A stretch of 64,000 nt of DNA, from the NCBI RefSeq assembly GCF_007830495.1, contig NZ_VLKW01000012.1, positions 62,001-126,000 of the forward strand, read 5' to 3'. Both the position numbers and the translations under genes were made by a program. The DNA comes from Pseudoduganella flava. Lineage in GTDB: Bacteria; Pseudomonadota; Gammaproteobacteria; Burkholderiales; Burkholderiaceae_D. The stretch's first letter is position 1. Each line of letters starts with the position of its first letter. Of this stretch, positions 1-7,937 are shown piece after piece. A model generated the notes under the pieces. The model did no database searches. It had not been told where the DNA came from and saw only the letters and a program-made list of their open reading frames with translations.

Positions 1-497
1 TTCATCGTCAGCGCCGCCAGCGTCATCGCCATCATTTCACCGGCCGGGCGCTTGACGGCGCGGCCGACGATCTGTGCCACCACGGCCGTGTCGACGCAGT
101 GGCGCACCGCATAGGCGGCGGCTTGCTGGTTGTGCAGGATGCAGGCGGCAGCGACTTCGGGATTGGCGTCGACGGCCTGGATGACGAGCAGCGCCACCTG
201 TTCCAGTTCCGCCTGCACGCTGCCGCCGCCGGCCGCGATGCGGTGCAGCAGCGGCTCCAGCTCGGCGACCGCGTGGTTCAGCAGCCGCAGCACGGATGGG
301 GGCTCGGCGACCGGCACCGCGGCGGTGGTGACGGCCGGGTCGTCGATATAGCCGCGCTCGACGAGATTGTCGACCTGGACGTCGGACGAAGGCAGGAATC
401 CCTTGCGGACGAGCAGCGCGCCGTTTTCGCCGAACACGTCCCAGGCCAGAAGTTCGCCGACGCGGATGTCGCCGTGGGTAATTCGCCGTATCGTCAT
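1..497 (-). CDS. HD-GYP domain protein, N-terminal part (runs off the left edge)
   Basis: Reverse-strand frame open from ATG at 497 to the window edge, about 165 residues, starting MTIRRITHGDIRVGELLAWD. The N-terminal part (VGELLAWDVFGENGALLVRKGF) matches the opening of many betaproteobacterial HD-GYP proteins. The last part (YAVRHCVDTAVVAQIVGRAV, then MAMTLAALTM) resembles the helices that precede the HD metal-binding pair. HD-GYP proteins are usually cyclic-di-GMP phosphodiesterases; the catalytic HD and GYP residues lie outside the window, so activity cannot be judged here. The gene is transcribed leftwards, away from the oxidoreductase locus. Confidence 0.72.
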   Translation of the reverse strand, partial: MTIRRITHGDIRVGELLAWDVFGENGALLVRKGFLPSSDVQVDNLVERGYIDDPAVTTAAVPVAEPPSVLRLLNHAVAELEPLLHRIAAGGGSVQAELEQVALLVIQAVDANPEVAAACILHNQQAAAYAVRHCVDTAVVAQIVGRAVKRPAGEMMAMTLAALTM

Positions 498-643
498 GGG
501 TGTCCCCGATTATTGCCTGCGAGTATCAATCTAAGGCGCGTACGGCAGCGCCTTCTTGCTAAGAGTCAAGAGTCTATAACAAAAAGGTAACGCTCCCATG
601 GTCGACGATGGGAAAGCTCGTGGAACCGTTGTTTTTCCGTTCG

Positions 644-2089
644 TTACGTGCCGGGGGTGCAGTCGGGGCAAGGCGGCGGCGGTTCCGCGGGCGGATGCTT
701 CAACCGCTCCGCCAGGTCGCGCAACGCGGTGCGCACCCCTTCCTCGATGACGGGATGGTAGAACGGCATGTCCAGCATCGCGGCCACGGTCAGCTTGGCC
801 TGCACGGCCCAGGCCAGCAGGTGGCCCAGGTGTTCGGCGCGCGGGCCGATCATTTCCGCGCCCAGGAAGCGCCCGCTGCCGTACTCGCCATAGACGCGCA
901 GCAGGCCGCGGTTCTGCAGCATCACGCGGCTGCGTCCCTGGTTCGCGAACGACACGCTGCCGACGGCGAAACGGCCGCCATGGCTTTGCCACAGCGCACG
1001 CCAGCCGGCACCGAGCGTGGCGATCTGCGGTTCGGTGAAGGCGATCGCCAGCAGCGTGCGGCGCAGGCCGGGCTGCACGTCCGGGTACAGTGCCGCATTG
1101 TGGCCGGCGATCTTGCCCTGGTCGGCCGCTTCCGGCAGCAGCGGCAGTTCGTCGTTGGCATCGCCGGCGATGAAGATCGGGCTGGTGCCGCACTGCATCG
1201 TGGTGCGGTCGTACAGCGGCACGCCGCGGCGGTCGCGCTCGATGCCGGCAAGGTCCAGCCGCAGCGCCTGCACGTTCGGCGCGCGGCCGATCGCCACCAG
1301 CACATGGTCGTAGCGGTCCTGGCGCTCGTTCCCCGCCGCGTCGCGCGTGGTCAGCACCAGTTGCTGGCCGTCCGCCGTCACGGACACGATCTGGGTCTCG
1401 AAGCGGATATCGAGTTCTTCCTGCAGCGTGCGGGCCGCGTCGGCCAGCACTTCCGGGTCGCCCAGCTGCGCCACGCTGGTGCCGCGCGCATACAGCGCCA
1501 CGCGCACGCCCAGGCGATGCAGCGCCTGGCCCAGCTCCAGGCCGATGACACCGGTGCCGATGACGGCCACCGAATCGGGCAGGTCGGTCCACTCGAACAC
1601 GGCATCGCTGTGGATCACGCGCGGGCCCGCCAGCGCCCATTCCTCGGGCACGATCGGCGTCGAGCCGGTGGCGATGACGATGCGCTCCGCATGCACCTCC
1701 GTGTGGTCGTCGACCAGTAGCCGGTTCGGCGCCGCGAAGCGCGCATAGCCGCGGATCTTGTCCTCTGGTGGCAGCTGCTCGACATTCTCGACCACGAAGC
1801 CCACGAACCGGTCCCGCTCGCGGCGCACGCGTTCCATTACCGCTTCGCCGTCGATCCGCACGGTACCGGCATGGACGCCGAAGCCGCTGGCCGCGTGCAC
1901 GGCATGGGCTGCTTCGGCCGCCGAGATCAGCAGCTTGCTGGGCATGCAGCCGACGCGCGCGCAGGTGGTCCCGTATGGACCGCCTTCGATCATCACCGCA
2001 TGCTTGCCGGCCGCGCGGGCGGCCCGATATGCCGACAGGCCGGCACTGCCGGCACCGATGATCGCTACGTCGCAACGGATCTGTTCCAT
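644..2089 (-). CDS. Dihydrolipoyl dehydrogenase-like pyridine nucleotide-disulfide oxidoreductase
   Basis: 481 residues, normal size for class I flavoprotein disulfide reductases. An FAD dinucleotide-binding loop GAGSAG lies at about residues 12-17. The redox disulfide is C43-ARVG-C48 (TTCARVGCMPSK). A second Rossmann motif, GTGVIGLELG, sits mid-protein for NAD(P)H. The C-terminal dimerisation domain carries the HP..EE pair (FYHPVIEEG) that supplies the catalytic acid-base histidine. It probably transfers electrons between NAD(P)H and a dithiol substrate. It is not next to 2-oxoacid dehydrogenase genes, so it is probably an auxiliary or stand-alone lipoamide dehydrogenase-type enzyme and its real substrate is uncertain. 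It is divergent from argP across an 87-bp gap that contains a LysR-type palindrome. Confidence 0.85.
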   Translation of the reverse strand: MEQIRCDVAIIGAGSAGLSAYRAARAAGKHAVMIEGGPYGTTCARVGCMPSKLLISAAEAAHAVHAASGFGVHAGTVRIDGEAVMERVRRERDRFVGFVVENVEQLPPEDKIRGYARFAAPNRLLVDDHTEVHAERIVIATGSTPIVPEEWALAGPRVIHSDAVFEWTDLPDSVAVIGTGVIGLELGQALHRLGVRVALYARGTSVAQLGDPEVLADAARTLQEELDIRFETQIVSVTADGQQLVLTTRDAAGNERQDRYDHVLVAIGRAPNVQALRLDLAGIERDRRGVPLYDRTTMQCGTSPIFIAGDANDELPLLPEAADQGKIAGHNAALYPDVQPGLRRTLLAIAFTEPQIATLGAGWRALWQSHGGRFAVGSVSFANQGRSRVMLQNRGLLRVYGEYGSGRFLGAEMIGPRAEHLGHLLAWAVQAKLTVAAMLDMPFYHPVIEEGVRTALRDLAERLKHPPAEPPPPCPDCTPGT

Positions 2090-2143
2090 GGAGTCTCCTT
2101 GATTCTTCCCGGCATGCTACACCAGGGCACGCACATCAGCATT

Positions 2144-2169
2144 GCTTATATTTTTCATTCCTTATAAGC
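2144..2169. promoter_or_regulatory. Inverted repeat, candidate LysR-type operator in the argP divergent promoter
   Basis: GCTTATA (2144-2150) and TATAAGC (2163-2169) are perfect 7-bp arms separated by 12 bp. The site ends 7 bp before the argP start codon, in an AT-rich patch of otherwise GC-rich DNA. LysR-family proteins commonly bind dyads of this spacing and autoregulate from divergent promoters, so ArgP binding here is inferred. No convincing Shine-Dalgarno sequence precedes argP. Confidence 0.45.
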
Positions 2170-2176
2170 TTGCCTT

Positions 2177-3064
2177 ATGGAACAATTCGACTATCGCGCC
2201 CTGGCGGTGCTGGACGCCGTTGCCACCCACGGCAGCTTCGACAAGGCCGCCACGGCGCTGGGCATCAGCCAGAGCGCCGTCTCGCAACGCATCAAGACGC
2301 TGGAGGACAGCGTGGGCCGCCTGCTGATCGTGCGCGGCGTGCCGGCCACGCCGACGGGACTGGGCCAGCGCCTGATCAGCCACTACCGCAACGTGAAGCT
2401 GATGGAGGCGACGCTCGACATCGACCTGGGCAAACCGGTCAGCATGCCGGAGCTCTCCGTGGCCGTCGATGCCGCCAGCCTGGCGACGTGGTTCCCGCTG
2501 TGCCTGCCGCCATTGCTGATGCCGCCCCGCTGTCAGCTGGAAGTGCGCGCCGCGCCCCGGCAACAGGCGCTGCCGCTCGTGCGCGATGGCGCCGTGTTCG
2601 GTGCCATCGCCGAACCCGACGGCAGCGACGGGCGTGGCCCGACCGTGACGCCGTTGGGCGCGATGCGCTACGTGGCCGTCGCCACACCGCAGTTTGCGGC
2701 GCACTGGTTCGGCGACGGTTTCATGGCCCAGGCCGTGAAGCTTGCCCCGGCCGTCACGCACGACCACGAACTCACCGCCCGCTTCCTTGCCGAGCACCTG
2801 GCGCTGGGCGACACGTATCCCCATCACACGCTGCCGCTGTCGACGGCACTGAACGACTGCCTGTTCGGCGGCCTCGCCTGGGGCTTGCTGCCTTATCTGC
2901 AGGCGGCGCATGCGCTGGCCCAGGGCCAGCTGCTGGACCTGCTGCCGGGCGCGTACGTCGACGTGCCGCTGGCCTGGCATGCGTGGGAGCTGGAAACGCC
3001 GTTCACGCAGGCGCTGGCCGAGCAGGTCATCACCGTCGCGGGCAAATACCTGGTGCAACCCTAA
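2177..3064 (+). CDS. argP: LysR-family regulator ArgP (IciA-like)
   Basis: 295 residues. The N-terminal winged helix (DYRALAVLDAV, FDKAATALGISQSAVSQRIK, then LEDSVGRLLIVR) follows E. coli ArgP closely, including the shared VPATPTGLGQ region after the helix-turn-helix. The remainder is a LysR effector-binding domain with the ArgP-like segment AASLATWFPLCL. In enterobacteria ArgP senses lysine or arginine and controls basic amino-acid export (argO/lysE) and lysine biosynthesis genes. No exporter lies beside it here; the divergent partner is a flavoprotein oxidoreductase, which it may also regulate. Start chosen at ATG 2177 because the conserved domain begins at once. Confidence 0.85.
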   Translation: MEQFDYRALAVLDAVATHGSFDKAATALGISQSAVSQRIKTLEDSVGRLLIVRGVPATPTGLGQRLISHYRNVKLMEATLDIDLGKPVSMPELSVAVDAASLATWFPLCLPPLLMPPRCQLEVRAAPRQQALPLVRDGAVFGAIAEPDGSDGRGPTVTPLGAMRYVAVATPQFAAHWFGDGFMAQAVKLAPAVTHDHELTARFLAEHLALGDTYPHHTLPLSTALNDCLFGGLAWGLLPYLQAAHALAQGQLLDLLPGAYVDVPLAWHAWELETPFTQALAEQVITVAGKYLVQP

Positions 3065-3124
3065 CGCCTGATCGTTTGACGCAGGTCATGCGGGTGAGGG
3101 ATGGCGCTTGAGTTGATCTCGCGA

Positions 3125-3146
3125 TTGAGACACATTGATGTCTCAA
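3125..3146. promoter_or_regulatory. Palindromic operator candidate of the RES/Xre module
   Basis: TTGAGACA (3125-3132) and TGTCTCAA (3139-3146) are perfect 8-bp arms around 6 bp. The right arm runs directly into the Shine-Dalgarno sequence AAAGGAG (3145-3151) of the antitoxin gene. Xre-type antitoxins normally bind such dyads in their own promoter, so this is a natural autoregulation site. Binding is inferred. Confidence 0.6.
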
Positions 3147-3157
3147 AGGAGAGGCCC

Positions 3158-3688
3158 ATGGAAAAACCACGCAAGCGGCGCACCACTGGCAAGGCAGCGA
3201 TCGTGCGCTACCCGGCCGCGCCACCCGTGCCGGCGCTGGCTGTCCGGGAGGCGGCCGTTCCCTACCGGTACGTCGACATCTACCTTGCGCCGCCGCAGGA
3301 ACGCATTGAAGCGATCCGGGCCGGCGTGCCGGCACGGCGGGTGGATCGCCTTTCCGAACTGATGCAGGTGACGAAGGAAAGCCTGATCGGCACACTGGGC
3401 CTGTCCCGCGCGACGCTGAGCCGCAAGGCGCGGGCCGGCGAGAAGCTGGCGCGCGACGAATCGGAGCGCGTGCTCGGCATCGAGGCGCTGATCGGCCAGG
3501 TGCAGGCGATGATCGACGAGGCCGGCAACCCCGAGGGCTTCGATGCGCCACGCTGGATGGCGCGCTGGATCAACGCCCCGCTGCCCGCCCTGGGCGGCGC
3601 CACGCCAGCCAGCTACCTCGACACGGTCGAAGGCCAGAAGCTGATCGCACGCCTGCTGGCGATGATGCAGTCCGGGACCTACGCATGA
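3158..3688 (+). CDS. Xre/MbcA/ParS-type antitoxin of a RES-Xre toxin-antitoxin pair
   Basis: 176 residues from ATG 3158, which has a good ribosome site (AAAGGAG, 7 nt upstream); the longer frame from 3101 would read through the operator. The first 35 residues are basic and disordered-looking. A central helix-turn-helix-like part follows (LMQVTKESLIGTLGLSRATL). The C-terminal toxin-binding region contains GNPEGFDAPRWMARWINAPL and a final helical GQKLIARLLAMM. It neutralises the RES toxin encoded immediately downstream; the two reading frames overlap by 4 nt (ATGA). Such antitoxins usually repress the operon, matching the dyad just upstream. Confidence 0.85.
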   Translation: MEKPRKRRTTGKAAIVRYPAAPPVPALAVREAAVPYRYVDIYLAPPQERIEAIRAGVPARRVDRLSELMQVTKESLIGTLGLSRATLSRKARAGEKLARDESERVLGIEALIGQVQAMIDEAGNPEGFDAPRWMARWINAPLPALGGATPASYLDTVEGQKLIARLLAMMQSGTYA

Positions 3689-4149
3689 CCGCTGTGTGGC
3701 GGATCGGTATCGAGTCCCCGGGATATCGGGCGAACGACCTCAGCAGCATGGGTGCACGGCTCACCGGCGGGCGCTGGAACAGCGAGGGCGTGCCGATGGT
3801 CTACGCATCCGCCAGTATCGCGCTGGCGATGCTCGAGACCCTGGTGCACCTGGGCGGGGGCGACCTGCCATTCAACCGTTTCCTGGTGCGGATCGACATT
3901 CCTGAAGCGCAGTGGAACGCGCGCAGCATCCTCGAGGCGCCGGGCGGATGGGACGCGATCCCGGCCGGCATCACTAGCCGTACGGCCGGTGACATGTGGT
4001 GTGCCGGCGCCCGCTCGCTGCTGCTGGCGGTGCCTTCGGTGGTGGTACCGGAGGAGCACAACATCCTCATCAACCCGCGCCATGCGGATGCCCGCCTGCT
4101 GAACGCGACAACGGTGCGCCGGCTGGCGTACGACCCGCGCACCGGTTGA
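3685..4149 (+). CDS. RES-domain toxin (NAD+-degrading family)
   Basis: 154 residues, full length for the family. The RES core is intact: R6, then GARLTGGRWNSEGVPMVYAS with R25, R30 and Y40, the helix ALAMLETLVH with E51, and the late serine region GARSLLLAVPSVVV followed by NILINPRHAD. Characterised RES toxins (for example M. tuberculosis MbcT) degrade NAD+ and halt growth unless bound by the cognate Xre antitoxin. The upstream gene is that antitoxin, translationally coupled. The module converges on priA with a gap of only 12 bp, so it may be a later insertion downstream of priA, but no attachment repeats were seen. Confidence 0.87.
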   Translation: MTAVWRIGIESPGYRANDLSSMGARLTGGRWNSEGVPMVYASASIALAMLETLVHLGGGDLPFNRFLVRIDIPEAQWNARSILEAPGGWDAIPAGITSRTAGDMWCAGARSLLLAVPSVVVPEEHNILINPRHADARLLNATTVRRLAYDPRTG

Positions 4150-4161
4150 AGCCGGGCTGCC

Positions 4162-6183
4162 TCAGATATCGACCGGGTCGACTTCCAGCGACCACTTCAC
4201 GCGCGTGCGCATGTCGCGCAGCCGCGCCATCCACTCCTTCAGGAATGCCTGCAACACGGGGCGCGACGGTGACTCGACGAGCAGTTGCGCGCGGTCGACG
4301 TTGTGCACGCGGGTCATGCTCATCGGGATCGGGTCGTTGATCGTGATGCCGTCGTGCGCGATGCAGTCGCGCGCCGCCAGCAGGAATTCCAGCGCCTTCG
4401 CCAACTCCGGCGCCTCGGCGCGCAGCATCGCCTGGAACAGGTAGGGCGGCAGGCCGGCCTGTTCGCGCTCGGCCAGCAGGGCGCCGGCGAAGCGGTCGTA
4501 GTCGTGGTTCACGCAGGCCGCGTACAGCGGGTGCTGCGGATAGCGCGTCTGCACCAATACTTCGCTGGCGCTGCCGCCATCGGTCTGCGCGGTGCGGCCC
4601 GCCCGCCCCGCCACCTGCATCAGCTGCGCGAACAGCCGTTCGCTGGCGCGGTAATCCTGCGAGAACAGCGCGGTGTCCGGGTTCAGGATGCCGACCAGGG
4701 TCAGCTTCTTGAAGTCGTGTCCCTTGGCGACCATCTGCGTGCCGATCAGGATGTCCACCTCGCCCCGGTGCACCGTGTCGAACGCTTCCTGCGCGCTGCC
4801 CTTCTTGCGGGTCGAGTCGGCATCGATGCGCAGGATGCGCGCCTCGGGGAACCACTCGCGCAGGTTTTCCTCGATGCGCTGGGTGCCGCGCCCCAGCGGT
4901 TGCAGGTCGACGTTGCCGCAGGTGGGGCAGTGGCGCGGGATGCGCATCTCCAGGCTGCAGTGGTGGCAGCGCAGCTTGAACTCGCCCTTGTGCAGCACCA
5001 TGAACGCCGTGCAGCGCTTGCAGTCGCTGACCCAGCCGCACGATTCGCAGCAGATCACGGGGGCGTAGCCGCGCCGGTTCAGGAACAGCAGCGATTGTTC
5101 GCCGCGCTCCAGCCGCTGGCGCAGCGCGGCCTTCAGCTGCATCGTCACGCCGCCGTCCGGCCGGTCGTGTTCCATGTTCACCAGCTTCACGGCCGGCAGC
5201 GTGGCCTGCCGCACGGCCCGCTCGCGCAGTTCCAACTTGCGGTAGCGGCCCGATTGCGCGTGGTGCCACGTCTCCAGCGACGGCGTCGCCGAGCCCAGTA
5301 CCACGGGGATCTTCAGCTGCCACGCGCGCCACACGGCCAGGTCGCGCGCCGAATAGCGCAAGCCTTCCTGCTGCTTGTACGACGGATCGTGTTCCTCGTC
5401 GATGACGATCAGCTTGAGCCGCGGCAGCGAAGCGAGGATGGCCAGGCGCGTGCCGAGCACGATGCGGGCCTTGCCCCGGTGCGCGGCGAGCCAGTGCAGC
5501 ATGCGCTCGCCTTCGGACAGGCTGCTGTGCAGCGTCGCCAGCGTCACCCCCGGGAAGCGCGCGCGGATGTTGGCCTCCAGCTGGGGCGTCAGGTTGATTT
5601 CAGGGACGAGGATCAGGATCTGGCTGTCCGGTTCGCGCGCCAGCACCTGGGCGCAGGCCTGCAGGTACACTTCCGTCTTGCCGCTGCCCGTCACCCCATA
5701 CAGCAGCATCGGCGCATACCCCTGCGCGCCGCCGATCGCATCGGCGGCCGCGCGCTGGCCTGCGTTCAGCGTCGGCATGCCGACCGGGGTGGGGTCGTGC
5801 GGCGCCTCCTCCTTCGCGAGCTTCTTGATCGCGCGGTCGAGCGCCACGGTCTTCGGCACGCGCAGGTTCTTCGGCAGGCCGGGCAGCGCCACTTCGCCCA
5901 GCGGGCGCTGATAGTAGTCGGCCGCGAAGCCGGCCAGCGCCAGCCACTCGTCCGACAGCGGTGCCAGCTGGCTGCGCACGGCCAGCGCGTCCTTCAGCTT
6001 TTCAGCAGGAACGTCGGTGTCGTCGACCACGGCAACGATGATGCCGACCACTTCGCGCGGGCCGAACGGCACCAGCACCAGCTGCCCCGGGAACGGGCGG
6101 GCCGCCGCGTCGCACGGCCAGCGGTAGTCGAACACCGCGTGCAGCGGCGTATCGAGCGCGACTCGAAGGATGCAATGGTCCAT
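4162..6183 (-). CDS. priA: Primosomal protein N' (replication restart helicase PriA)
   Basis: 673 residues from ATG 6183 (MDHCILRVALDTP), where PriA similarity begins; the frame extends 43 codons further upstream but that part has no PriA character and runs into the DnaA-box region. An N-terminal DNA-binding domain is followed by a superfamily 2 helicase with Walker A (GVTGSGKTEVY) and a DEEH box. A cysteine-rich zinc insertion is present (CESCGWVSDCKRC, later CHHC and CPTC), as is the C-terminal helicase part (GTQMVAKGHDF, QVAGRAGR). It reloads the replisome at stalled forks. It lies downstream of hemE on the same strand, but the 600-bp gap suggests its own promoter. Confidence 0.95.
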   Translation of the reverse strand: MDHCILRVALDTPLHAVFDYRWPCDAAARPFPGQLVLVPFGPREVVGIIVAVVDDTDVPAEKLKDALAVRSQLAPLSDEWLALAGFAADYYQRPLGEVALPGLPKNLRVPKTVALDRAIKKLAKEEAPHDPTPVGMPTLNAGQRAAADAIGGAQGYAPMLLYGVTGSGKTEVYLQACAQVLAREPDSQILILVPEINLTPQLEANIRARFPGVTLATLHSSLSEGERMLHWLAAHRGKARIVLGTRLAILASLPRLKLIVIDEEHDPSYKQQEGLRYSARDLAVWRAWQLKIPVVLGSATPSLETWHHAQSGRYRKLELRERAVRQATLPAVKLVNMEHDRPDGGVTMQLKAALRQRLERGEQSLLFLNRRGYAPVICCESCGWVSDCKRCTAFMVLHKGEFKLRCHHCSLEMRIPRHCPTCGNVDLQPLGRGTQRIEENLREWFPEARILRIDADSTRKKGSAQEAFDTVHRGEVDILIGTQMVAKGHDFKKLTLVGILNPDTALFSQDYRASERLFAQLMQVAGRAGRTAQTDGGSASEVLVQTRYPQHPLYAACVNHDYDRFAGALLAEREQAGLPPYLFQAMLRAEAPELAKALEFLLAARDCIAHDGITINDPIPMSMTRVHNVDRAQLLVESPSRPVLQAFLKEWMARLRDMRTRVKWSLEVDPVDI

Positions 6184-6196
6184 GGTCACCGGTGAG

Positions 6197-6601
6197 CTAT
6201 CCACAAATTCTGGGGATAACTTTGTGGACATACGCACCGGAAACCCGCGTTGCCCCACCGACGCTGAGGTAGGGAAACATCCGATTTCACAATTTTTCCC
6301 CTTCAGAATCAATCACTTGCAAATCCCCTCCCAGAGCGGCACAGTCGAGAAATTTTTTAATCTTGCTGTGCATAAGTCGCTAGTGCTCACGAACTTGATT
6401 GAATAAGCCGGGACGTTTTATTGCCAGTTGGAACAGATGATTGTCTTGAGCTAGCTCAGCAATAATAGCGGCTCCCGTCCAGCTATTGCCTGCTTAAAAC
6501 TCGTGCAATGCAGCAGAAAATTGGGAAAACCTGGGTAAGTAGCGGTTTACTAAGCGCTTTTAGCTTTTTTCCACAGTTTTTGTGGATAACTTTGTGGAGA
6601 A
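6197..6601. repeat. Direct repeat of a 35-bp three-box DnaA module (6197-6231 and 6567-6601)
   Basis: Both copies have the same architecture: a rightward TNTCCACA-type box, a short AT spacer, a leftward GGATAA-type box, then CTT and a leftward TGTGGA box. They are identical at 27 of 35 positions by eye, including the shared GGATAACTTTGTGGA. The copies are 370 bp apart in the same orientation. The second copy contains the perfect TTATCCACA. Confidence 0.65.
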
Positions 6602-6770
6602 TGACCCTACAAGATTTCCCTGATCCGGGGATAAGGTTTACTTATTGCAAAATACCGGCCCGGCCGTTCGAAAAAATAGGCTGGAAAATCAGCGACTTAG
6701 GTTTTGATGCCGGAACGCATTTTCCGAACCGCCTTTTCCTTTGGCGGCCGGAAAAAATGTGCATAAGTCG
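6367..6770. repeat. Direct repeat TGTGCATAAGTCG (6367-6379 and 6758-6770)
   Basis: A 13-bp exact direct repeat, each copy containing the DnaA-box variant TTATGCACA on the minus strand. Each copy follows one of the two 35-bp modules, at 136 and 157 bp distance, so the whole region looks like two copies of one module-plus-box unit. Confidence 0.65.
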
Positions 6771-6784
6771 GGTTTGCCTGGCGC

Positions 6785-7864
6785 TCAGGAACGCTGGCGC
6801 AGGGCCCGGCTGTGGGTGTGCACGGCGTCGACCATCACGGCAACGGACTCCGGCGGCGTGAACTGCGAGATGCCATGGCCCAGGTTGAACACGTGGCCCG
6901 TATCGTGCGGACCATAGGCGTCGAGGACGCGGTGTACTTCGGCGCGAATCTGGTCCGGCTGCGCGAACAGGATCGCGGGATCGAGGTTGCCCTGCAATGC
7001 CACTTTGTCGCCGACGGCGGCGCGCACCTTGGCGAGATTGGCCGTCCAGTCCAGCCCGATCGCATCCGCGCCGATCGCGGCGATTTCCTCGGCCCAGTGA
7101 GCCCCGCCCTTCGTGAACACGATGGCGGGAATGCGCACACCGTCATGCTCGCGCTTGAGCTGCGCGACGACCTTCTGCATGTATTGCAGCGAGAACTGCT
7201 GGTAGGCGCCATCGGCCAGCGCGCCACCCCACGAGTCGAACACCATCACGGCCTGCGCGCCCGCTTCGATCTGGGCGTTCAGGTACTCGGCCACTGCGCG
7301 GGCATTGGTGTCCAGGATGTGGTGCATCAGGTCCGGGCGGCTGTACAGCATCTTCTTGATGGTGTGAAATTCGCGCGAGCCCTGTCCTTCGACCATGTAG
7401 CACGCCAGCGTCCACGGGCTGCCGGAAAAACCGATCAGCGGCACGCGGCCGTTCAGCGTGGTGCGGATCTGCGTCACCGCCTTGAACACATAGTCCAGCG
7501 AGCCCGGTTCCGGCAGGCGCAGGGCCTGCACGTCGGCTTCCGTTTTCAATGGCCGCTCGAACTTCGGTCCTTCGCCTTCGACGAAGTGCAGGCCCAGGCC
7601 CATCGCATCCGGCACCGTCAGGATGTCCGAGAACAGGATCGCCGCGTCCAGCGGATAGCGGTCGATCGGCTGCAGCGTCACCTCGGTGGCCAGGTCCGGG
7701 TTCGTCGCCAGGCCCATGAACGAACCGGCCTTCTCGCGCGTGGCACGGTACTCGGGCAGGTAACGGCCCGCCTGGCGCATCAGCCACACGGGGGTGTATT
7801 CGGTCGGCTGGCGCAGCAGCGCACGCAGGAAGGTGTCGTTCTGAAGCGGGGCGAATTGTGGCAT
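6785..7864 (-). CDS. hemE: Uroporphyrinogen decarboxylase
   Basis: 359 residues from ATG 7864 (MPQFAPLQNDTFLRALLRQP); a TTG three codons earlier is less likely. The substrate-binding signature WLMRQAGRYLPEYR lies near the N-terminus, followed by SFMGLATNPDLATEVT, DAAILFSDILTVPDAMG with the catalytic aspartate, and the C-terminal NLGHGI. The enzyme removes four acetate carboxyls from uroporphyrinogen III to give coproporphyrinogen III in cytosolic haem synthesis. It is divergent from the S9 peptidase gene with 73 bp between starts. No strong Shine-Dalgarno sequence is visible. Confidence 0.96.
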   Translation of the reverse strand: MPQFAPLQNDTFLRALLRQPTEYTPVWLMRQAGRYLPEYRATREKAGSFMGLATNPDLATEVTLQPIDRYPLDAAILFSDILTVPDAMGLGLHFVEGEGPKFERPLKTEADVQALRLPEPGSLDYVFKAVTQIRTTLNGRVPLIGFSGSPWTLACYMVEGQGSREFHTIKKMLYSRPDLMHHILDTNARAVAEYLNAQIEAGAQAVMVFDSWGGALADGAYQQFSLQYMQKVVAQLKREHDGVRIPAIVFTKGGAHWAEEIAAIGADAIGLDWTANLAKVRAAVGDKVALQGNLDPAILFAQPDQIRAEVHRVLDAYGPHDTGHVFNLGHGISQFTPPESVAVMVDAVHTHSRALRQRS

Positions 7865-7937
7865 GGAATGCAATCAAAAGCGGGACGAAAGAGGGTATTA
7901 TCGCATCCCGCCGATCTTTTCGTCCGTCAAAAAGACC

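Larger units (their letters stand above)
6184..6784. other. Gene-free AT-rich region between hemE and priA with clustered DnaA-box sequences
   Basis: About 600 bp with no plausible gene. Sequences fitting TTWTNCACA occur at 6367-6375 (TTATGCACA, minus), 6567-6575 (TTTTCCACA, plus), 6581-6589 (TTATCCACA, minus) and 6758-6766 (TTATGCACA, minus). One-mismatch boxes lie at 6197-6205 (plus), 6211-6219 and 6593-6601 (minus). The boxes fall into a repeated arrangement (see the two repeat entries). The promoter of priA must also lie here. Possible roles are a DnaA-binding locus influencing initiation (origin, DARS or datA-like) or DnaA-controlled priA expression. The dnaA gene, the usual origin neighbour in this group, is not in the window. 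Confidence 0.6.

Noticed and set aside
3101..3157. Longer start for the Xre antitoxin
   Set aside because: The first 19 codons would cover the dyad operator and the Shine-Dalgarno sequence belonging to ATG 3158.
6184..6861. Plus-strand frames in the hemE-priA gap (6170-6406, 6508-6861)
   Set aside because: They have no ribosome site or recognisable motif, contain the DnaA boxes, and run into hemE from the wrong side.
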